From Nitrospirales bacterium (GTDB lineage Bacteria; Nitrospirota; Nitrospiria; Nitrospirales; UBA2166), in contig JAJDBL010000387.1 in NCBI GenBank assembly GCA_029261375.1, forward strand, positions 1 to 9,575: 9,575 bases of DNA, written 5' to 3'. The translations under genes were made by a program, and so were the position numbers. Shown here piece by piece: positions 4,678 to 9,575 of this stretch. The notes beneath the pieces were generated by a model. The model worked only from the letters and a program-made list of their open reading frames with translations, was not told the DNA's origin and did not search any database. Every line of letters starts with the position of its first letter. The first letter of the stretch is position 1.

Positions 4678-6365
4678 TAGTCTTTGGTCAGTTTTCTATA
4701 TCGCACCCGATGAGGCTGATCGGCTTGTTTGCCGAGACGCTTCTTTCGGTCGGCGTCGTATTCCGAGTAGTTGCCCTCGAACCACACCACCTTGCTGTCG
4801 CCTTCGAAGGCTAGGATGTGAGTCGCTGTCCGATCGAGAAACCAGCGATCATGGCTCACTACTACGCAGCAACCGCCGAAGCCATCGATGCCTTCTTCGA
4901 GTGCACGGAGGGTGTTGACGTCGAGGTCGTTGGTAGGCTCGTCGAGAAGCAGCAAGTTCGCGCCTTCCTTGAGCATGCAGGCGAGGTGAACGCGATTGCG
5001 TTCTCCGCCTGAGAGGTCGCCGACTTTTTTCTGCTGGTCTGAACCAGAGAAATTAAAACGGGACACATATCCCCTCGAGTGCATCTCCACTTTGCCCAGG
5101 GTCACGTTTTCTGATCCCCCGGAAATGACATCCCAGACCGACTTGCTTCCATCTAGAGTTCGGTCCTGATCGACGTACCCGATTTTGACGGTGTCTCCAA
5201 CCTTAAATGATCCGGCGTCGGGTTTGTCCTTCCCGGTAATAATGCGCAGCAAGGTTGTTTTCCCGGCGCCGTTTCCACCGATCACCCCGACCACGCCGCC
5301 CCGCGGAAGATTGAACGACAGGTTTTCAAACAGGAGTTTGTCGTCAAACGATCGGCTCAGATCTTTTGCTTCAAGTACCACGTCGCCAAGTCGTGGACCT
5401 GGCGGAATGTAGATTTCCAAGTCGTCTTGGCGCTTTTCCTGTGATTCTTCCAACAATTGCTCGTAGCGGGCCACGCGCGCTTTGCCTTTGGCCTGGCGAC
5501 CTTTGGGGGACATTTTCACCCATTCAAGTTCTCGTTCGAGTGTCTTCTGCCGCTTATCCTCGCTTTTGCCCTCCTGGGTCAGACGCTGTTGTTTCTGTTC
5601 AAGCCAAGAAGAGTAGTTTCCTTGGAAAGGAATCCCTTGACCCCGATCCAGTTCGAGTATCCAGCCTGCGACGTTGTCTAAGAAGTATCGATCGTGGGTG
5701 ACGGCGATGACGGTGCCCGCATATTGACGCAAGTGTTGTTCGAGCCACTGGACGGACTCCGCATCGAGATGGTTGGTCGGCTCATCGAGCAGGAGTATAT
5801 GGGGTTCTTGAATCAGTAAACGGCAGAGGGCAACCCGGCGTCGTTCGCCTCCTGACAGAACGTCGACCAGCGCGTCCGCTGGCGGACAGCGTAATGCGTC
5901 CATGGCAACTTCGAGCTGATGCTCGAGTTCCCAGCCGTCGACCGCGTCGATTTGCTCCTGAAGTTGCCCTTGCTTTTCGATCAACTTGTCCAGCGCATCA
6001 GGATCGAGGCCCTCGTCGCAGAGGGCGTTTCCGACTTCCTCGAATTCATGCAACAAGGAGGTGATTTCCTGTTTGCCTTCTTCGATGACTTGCTTGACCG
6101 TCTTTCCTTTATCAAGATGAGGCTCTTGTTCGAGGAGTCCAACGGTATATCCCTTCGACATGCTGACCTCACCGAGGTAGTCCTTGTCGATGCCGGCGAT
6201 GATTCTGAGCAGGCTGCTCTTTCCAGAGCCGTTCAGCCCCAACACGCCAATTTTCGCGCCGTAGTAAAAGGACAGGTAGATATCCTTGAGGACCTGCTTT
6301 TTAGGCGGATGAACTCGGCCGACCCCAACAAGTGAAAAAATGATTTTCTTATCGTCTGTAGCCAT
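4677..6365 (-). CDS. ettA: ABC-F ATPase EttA, energy-dependent translational throttle
   Basis: The 562-aa product matches EttA (about 555 aa in E. coli), a cytosolic ABC-F ATPase that binds the ribosomal E site and gates entry into elongation according to ATP/ADP levels. Domains in order: cassette 1 with Walker A GLNGSGKS (43-50), signature LSGGE (170-174), Walker B ILLLDE (190-195, catalytic Glu195) and His224. The long insert between Walker A and signature is the arm region. The P-site tRNA interaction linker spans about 255-305 (ELEWVKMSPKGRQAKGKARV). Cassette 2 has Walker A GGNGAGKTT (363-371), LSGGE (451-455), LLLLDE (471-476, Glu476) and His505. All ATPase residues are intact. The ATG has an SD (GAGGT) about 12 nt upstream and lies 18 bp after the other ABC-F gene, so the two are probably cotranscribed. 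A palindromic element abuts the stop codon. Confidence 0.95.
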   Translation of the reverse strand: MATDDKKIIFSLVGVGRVHPPKKQVLKDIYLSFYYGAKIGVLGLNGSGKSSLLRIIAGIDKDYLGEVSMSKGYTVGLLEQEPHLDKGKTVKQVIEEGKQEITSLLHEFEEVGNALCDEGLDPDALDKLIEKQGQLQEQIDAVDGWELEHQLEVAMDALRCPPADALVDVLSGGERRRVALCRLLIQEPHILLLDEPTNHLDAESVQWLEQHLRQYAGTVIAVTHDRYFLDNVAGWILELDRGQGIPFQGNYSSWLEQKQQRLTQEGKSEDKRQKTLERELEWVKMSPKGRQAKGKARVARYEQLLEESQEKRQDDLEIYIPPGPRLGDVVLEAKDLSRSFDDKLLFENLSFNLPRGGVVGVIGGNGAGKTTLLRIITGKDKPDAGSFKVGDTVKIGYVDQDRTLDGSKSVWDVISGGSENVTLGKVEMHSRGYVSRFNFSGSDQQKKVGDLSGGERNRVHLACMLKEGANLLLLDEPTNDLDVNTLRALEEGIDGFGGCCVVVSHDRWFLDRTATHILAFEGDSKVVWFEGNYSEYDADRKKRLGKQADQPHRVRYRKLTKD

Positions 6366-6383
6366 ATCTGTTACATAACCTCT

Positions 6384-8243
6384 CTATCGCGATGGCGCGA
6401 AGATTCCCTGAGCTTCCATGAGGGATTGCAATTCTTGATCGATCTTTTCTTTCTCTTCGTTCGCCGTGACCCATTGAGCTTCAGCCTCGCTGAGATCTTT
6501 CTCCAAGCGGCCAACTTCCTCGACGATCTCGCTGGTTCGCTCCCACGGGGGATTTTTCTCTAGCTCTGCATTAAGTTCAGCTATCCGGTTCTGTGCTTCG
6601 GACATGCGTTGCTCAGCGGCGCTGGATTTTTTCTCTAGGGAGCGCTGTTTCTTTTCCAGCTGCTTTCGCTTTTCTCTGTCATTGGTCTTCTCGCCTGGCT
6701 TCGCTGATGAGACCTCGGTTTTCGTGGCAATCTGATCGGTGTCGTATCCCACTTCTGAGAACGCGCCTTTTTGGAGACTCCAGACATATTCATCATATGT
6801 TCCAGGATATGAATGCACTCGTCCGTCGCGGACTTCGAGGATTTTCGTCGCCACACGCTGCACAAACCCTCGATCATGGCTCACGAACACGACGGTCCCG
6901 GGATAGGACTTGAGCGCTTGGGTGAGTGCTTCGACGGTGTCGAAATCTAGATGGTTGATCGGTTCATCCAGCACCAAGACCGGAGCTTTACTGAGCAGAA
7001 TTTTGCCTAATGCCACCCGAGCTTTTTCGCCGCCGGATAAGACCTTCACCTTCTTCTCAGCCGAATCTCCGGAAAACAACAGCGAGCCAGCCAAGTCCCT
7101 GACTTCTTGAGGCGAGATATCGAGATGTGCTCCCTGTTGCAGTTCGGCAAGCACGGTGCGATTCGGGTCGAGTTCTTCGGAGACGTGTTGCGCGTAGTAC
7201 CCGATTTTCACCTGATGCCCGTATCGTATGTGGCCGTTCATCGGTTTCAGAATATTGGCTAGACCCTTGAGAAACGTCGATTTGCCCTGTCCATTCAAAC
7301 CGACGACAGCGAGGTGGTCTCCACGTAGAAGATCAATGTCGACATCGCGTAACACGTGGCGATCACCATAGCCGAGATCCACCGAGCGGACTTCGACCGC
7401 GATATGGCCGATGCGCGTAGGGTGGGGGATACGAATGGTGGCTGTCACTGGGAGGGCTTTCACTTCAATGCGTTCCAGGCGAGTCAGGGATTTTAGCCGA
7501 GCTTGTGCCTGCTTTGCCTTGGTGGCTTTCGCCCCGAACTTGGCTGCAAAATCGAGAATGCTCTTTCGTTTCGCGTCGAGCGACATGGCGCGTTTTTCGA
7601 GCTGCTCCCGTAGGAGGGACTTTTCTTCAAAATAATCATCAATGGTCCCGGGAAATTTGGTGATTTCTCCGCTTTCGATCTCGACGATGTGGTCTGTCGT
7701 TCGTCGCAAAAACTCACGATCGTGGGACACGAGCATGAACGCACCACGATAGTCCTGCAAAAACCGCTCCAGAACCAGTAGGGTTTCGAGATCCAAGTAG
7801 TTTGTGGGCTCGTCGAGTAACATGAGGTTGGGTTCGTTCCCAATCAAATGGAGCAGTCGACAGCGCATTCGGTACCCGCCGCTGAGGGAAGAAATCGGGA
7901 CGTGGAACATCTCTTCGCTCAGGCCTAACCCGTTGCCGAGCGATTTGAGCTCCCATTTCGATGTCAGACATTCCTCCAGATACTCTTCAAGCGTCGCATC
8001 CGGCTTCCACGTAATCTCCTGCACGAGATATCCCAAGCGGAGACTATTGGATCGAACGAGGGTCCCCTCATCTAAGGTCTCTTCGCCTGAGCAGATCTTC
8101 ATGAGGGTGGTTTTGCCGGTTCCGTTCGGTCCGATGACGCCGACATGCTCCCCTTCATTGATCGCAACGGTGGCGGCGTCGAAGAGCTTTTTCATCCCGA
8201 ATGTCTTGGATCCGGCTTGGAGTTGGATCAAATTGGCAGGCAT
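6384..8243 (-). CDS. ABC-F family ATPase with C-terminal coiled coil (Uup/YheS-like)
   Basis: From the ATG at 8243 the product is 619 aa. Cassette 1 has Walker A GPNGTGKTT (38-46), signature LSGGY (120-124), LMLLDEPTNYLD and His174. The short gap before the signature shows that the arm domain of EttA is absent. A linker with AKFGAKATKAKQAQARLK (about 234-251) joins cassette 2: Walker A GLNGQGKST (315-323), LSGGE (402-406), LVLDEPINHLD (423-433, Glu427) and His456. Residues about 520-610 form a charged coiled coil, as in Uup and YheS. This group acts on or near the ribosome; the exact role is inferred. The motif DEPTNHLD reads DEPINHLD in cassette 2 (Ile429). The frame is open 41 codons further upstream to 8366, but that extension is Cys/Pro/His-rich and outside the conserved fold. 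No SD precedes the ATG; an extended -10 box lies 9 nt upstream. Confidence 0.88.
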   Translation of the reverse strand: MPANLIQLQAGSKTFGMKKLFDAATVAINEGEHVGVIGPNGTGKTTLMKICSGEETLDEGTLVRSNSLRLGYLVQEITWKPDATLEEYLEECLTSKWELKSLGNGLGLSEEMFHVPISSLSGGYRMRCRLLHLIGNEPNLMLLDEPTNYLDLETLLVLERFLQDYRGAFMLVSHDREFLRRTTDHIVEIESGEITKFPGTIDDYFEEKSLLREQLEKRAMSLDAKRKSILDFAAKFGAKATKAKQAQARLKSLTRLERIEVKALPVTATIRIPHPTRIGHIAVEVRSVDLGYGDRHVLRDVDIDLLRGDHLAVVGLNGQGKSTFLKGLANILKPMNGHIRYGHQVKIGYYAQHVSEELDPNRTVLAELQQGAHLDISPQEVRDLAGSLLFSGDSAEKKVKVLSGGEKARVALGKILLSKAPVLVLDEPINHLDFDTVEALTQALKSYPGTVVFVSHDRGFVQRVATKILEVRDGRVHSYPGTYDEYVWSLQKGAFSEVGYDTDQIATKTEVSSAKPGEKTNDREKRKQLEKKQRSLEKKSSAAEQRMSEAQNRIAELNAELEKNPPWERTSEIVEEVGRLEKDLSEAEAQWVTANEEKEKIDQELQSLMEAQGIFAPSR

Positions 8244-8252
8244 AGGCCGGGC

Positions 8253-8279
8253 ATCATACCACAGTTGTTTTTCTGCCAA
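8253..8279 (-). promoter_or_regulatory. Promoter of the ABC-F operon with extended -10
   Basis: On the minus strand TGGTATGAT (8261-8253) is an extended -10 element (TGn plus TATGAT, 5 of 6 to consensus). TTGGCA (8279-8274) is a possible -35 box with a short 15-nt spacer, tolerable when an extended -10 is present. The -10 ends 9 nt before the ATG at 8243, predicting a leader of only 2-3 nt. Confidence 0.5.
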
Positions 8280-8355
8280 AGTGCTGTCCTGTTCCACACC
8301 CGTGAGGTGATTGCAGGGCCAGGGTGGTTCACACGCGTGGTCGCGGCACGCCATA

Positions 8356-8384
8356 TTGGCTTGCAAACCACTAGAGGGTATGCT
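8356..8384 (+). promoter_or_regulatory. Candidate rpsB promoter
   Basis: TTGGCT (8356-8361) and TATGCT (8379-8384) are spaced exactly 17 nt; each matches the sigma-70 consensus at 4 of 6 positions. Transcription would start near 8391 and leave a leader of about 66 nt before the GTG. That leader holds a small GCCAG/CTGGC hairpin (8399-8417). Ribosomal protein leaders are often autoregulated, but I cannot identify an S2 site here. Confidence 0.42.
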
Positions 8385-8456
8385 ATCAGTGCATGTTTGC
8401 CAGGATCTATTTCTGGCTCTACCACACTATCTATCTTGTCCAAAGGGGGAAACACC

Positions 8457-9257
8457 GTGAATCTTCATGTAAAAGAGCTGCTCGACGTCGGCGTTCATTT
8501 TGGGCACCAGACCAACCGGTGGAATCCGAAGATGAAGAAATTCATCTATGGCGAACGTAATGGTGTCTATATTATCGATTTGCAGCAGAGCATGACGCGC
8601 CTGCGGGCTGCGTATCACTTTATCCGCGGTCTCACGGCGAACGGAGAGACCATTCTTTTCGTTGGAACCAAACGGCAGGCGATCCCGATTGTCGAGGAAC
8701 AAGCCAAGCGATGCGAGATGTTTTTTGTGAATCAGCGATGGCTTGGTGGCATGCTGACCAACCTCAAAACAATCCGTCAGAGCGTCGATAAGCTGAAAAA
8801 GATGGATGCGGCTCATGCCGATGGGACGTATGAGAAGATTTCCAAGAAAGAAACACTTAAATTAGAGAAGACCCGGGGAAAATTGGATCGGAACCTCTCT
8901 GGGATTCGAAACATGGACGCTCTTCCTGGCTGTCTCGTTGTGACCGATACGCGTATTGAGCAGATCGCCATCATGGAAGCCAATCGATTGGAGATCCCCG
9001 TCGTGGCGCTTCTGGATACCAACAGCGATCCCGACGGAATCAAGTACCCTATTCCAGCGAACGATGACGCAGTCAAAGGGATTCGGCTGATCCTCTCAAC
9101 GTTGGCGGATGCGGCTATAGAGGGGCAACAGCTCAAAGCAAAGGAGCAGCAGGACCTCAAAAAGGCTACCGCTCCAGCACAACTGCAAGATATTCCATCC
9201 CGTCCAGCCGCGATCGGATTCGAACCTGGCGAAACCATCATTGCCCCGCCCGCGTGA
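8457..9257 (+). CDS. rpsB: 30S ribosomal protein S2
   Basis: The 266-aa product is bacterial ribosomal protein uS2, which joins the small subunit late and is needed with S1 for mRNA binding. Hallmarks are LLDVGVHFGHQTNRWNPKM (8-26), YIIDLQQ (38-44), FVGTKRQA (68-75), FVNQRWLGGMLTN (90-102), and PGCLVVTDT with the IPVVALLDTNSDPD block (180-193). The start is GTG at 8457, read as Met, 7 nt after an AGGGGG SD; residues 2-6 (NLHVK) lead straight into the conserved core. The frame is open back to 8145, but that extension crosses the start of the divergent ABC-F gene and is not conserved. The tail after about residue 225 is Lys/Gln/Ala/Pro-rich, a normal variable extension. tsf follows after 79 bp, the widespread rpsB-tsf order, so the two are probably one operon. 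Confidence 0.97.
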   Translation: MNLHVKELLDVGVHFGHQTNRWNPKMKKFIYGERNGVYIIDLQQSMTRLRAAYHFIRGLTANGETILFVGTKRQAIPIVEEQAKRCEMFFVNQRWLGGMLTNLKTIRQSVDKLKKMDAAHADGTYEKISKKETLKLEKTRGKLDRNLSGIRNMDALPGCLVVTDTRIEQIAIMEANRLEIPVVALLDTNSDPDGIKYPIPANDDAVKGIRLILSTLADAAIEGQQLKAKEQQDLKKATAPAQLQDIPSRPAAIGFEPGETIIAPPA

Positions 9258-9336
9258 GCACACACAGCGTCTTCATAAAGTTCGCACCGCATAACTTAGG
9301 CCACTAGAGCAGCAACGAAGGAGGAGTACGTCACCG

Positions 9337-9575
9337 ATGGGCGAAGGACAGGCACTGATCAAGGAATTGAGAGAAAAAACTGGCGCTGGGATCATGAATT
9401 GTAAACGAGCCCTTGCCGAATCGAATAATAGTGTCGACCAAGCCATTAAGCTTCTTCGGGAAAAAGGTCTCGCCGCCGCGCAACGGCGCGAGGGTCGGAG
9501 TGCTAATGAGGGTACGATCGCTTCATATATCCATCCGGGCGGGCGTATAGGTGTATTGTTAGAGGTTCGATGTGA
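9337..9575 (+). CDS. tsf: Elongation factor Ts, 5' part (runs off the window)
   Basis: Seventy-nine codons are present before the window ends. They encode the N-terminal part of EF-Ts, the cytosolic nucleotide exchange factor that recycles EF-Tu from GDP to GTP. Seen are the UBA-like N-terminal domain with [19 protein letters not shown] (8-26), [12 protein letters not shown] (40-51) and the start of the core, [20 protein letters not shown] (59-78). The usual family motif is MDCKKAL; here the Asp is Asn (MNCKRAL), a mild variation. The ATG is preceded by a strong SD, AAGGAGG (9318-9324). Its place right after rpsB fits the conserved operon. The remaining C-terminal part lies beyond base 9575. 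Confidence 0.95.
   Translation, partial: MGEGQALIKELREKTGAGIMNCKRALAESNNSVDQAIKLLREKGLAAAQRREGRSANEGTIASYIHPGGRIGVLLEVRC

Noticed and set aside
8244..8366. 41-codon N-terminal extension of the ABC-F ATPase
   Set aside because: The extension is rich in Cys, His and Pro, lies outside the conserved ATPase fold and overlaps the predicted promoter; the ATG at 8243 starts directly at the first cassette.
8145..8456. 104-codon N-terminal extension of rpsB in the same frame
   Set aside because: It crosses the promoter and 5' end of the divergent ABC-F gene, has no S2 similarity, and the GTG at 8457 has a good SD and begins exactly at the conserved S2 N-terminus.
1..9575. CRISPR arrays, tRNA or rRNA genes, transposases, phage or toxin-antitoxin genes
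   Set aside because: No regularly spaced direct repeats, no tRNA cloverleaf pattern noticed, no rRNA-like stretch, and no frame with motifs of those protein families was found by eye.

Overview
The window is a stretch of bacterial chromosome, moderately GC-rich, with short intergenic gaps and Shine-Dalgarno (SD) sequences of the AGGAGG type. Gene content (two ABC-F ATPases beside rpsB-tsf, an Slp-type lipoprotein gene, an HSCARG-like NmrA protein) and two intergenic palindromes suggest Nitrospira or a relative. This assignment is an inference from gene flavour and repeat style. No marker in the window proves it.

Layout. 2-184 is the possible 3' end of a + strand gene cut by the window edge. 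185-637 holds no convincing gene. 638-1552 (+) encodes an NmrA/HSCARG-like NAD(P)-binding protein. A small exported protein of unknown function follows 43 bp later (1596-2111). 2112-2587 is a non-coding stretch full of inverted repeats. 3954-2588 (-) is a cluster of three envelope-type genes: a 90-aa exported low-complexity protein, a 133-aa exported coiled-coil protein, and an slp-like lipoprotein gene. The slp-like gene starts by ATGA overlap but has lost its signal peptide and reading frame, so it looks like a pseudogene. Divergent from this cluster, 4081-4548 (+) encodes a protein made of two gap-free 62-residue repeats, possibly truncated at its N-terminus. A roughly 120-bp imperfect palindrome (4556-4677) fills the gap up to the ettA stop codon.

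The right half is translation machinery. 8243-6384 (-) is an ABC-F ATPase with a C-terminal coiled coil, followed 18 bp later by ettA (6365-4677). On the + strand, divergent from these, rpsB (8457-9257, GTG start) is followed by the 5' part of tsf (9337 to the window end). Two ATPases expected to act on the ribosome are therefore transcribed away from a ribosomal protein/elongation factor operon, with 213 bp of shared upstream DNA.

The observations most worth checking are the signal-peptide deletion in slp, two SD-less genes whose consensus-like -10 boxes each end exactly 9 nt before the ATG (possible leaderless transcripts), the palindromic element touching the ettA stop codon, and the 62-residue repeat protein. 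I see no defence system, CRISPR array, transposase, tRNA or rRNA.
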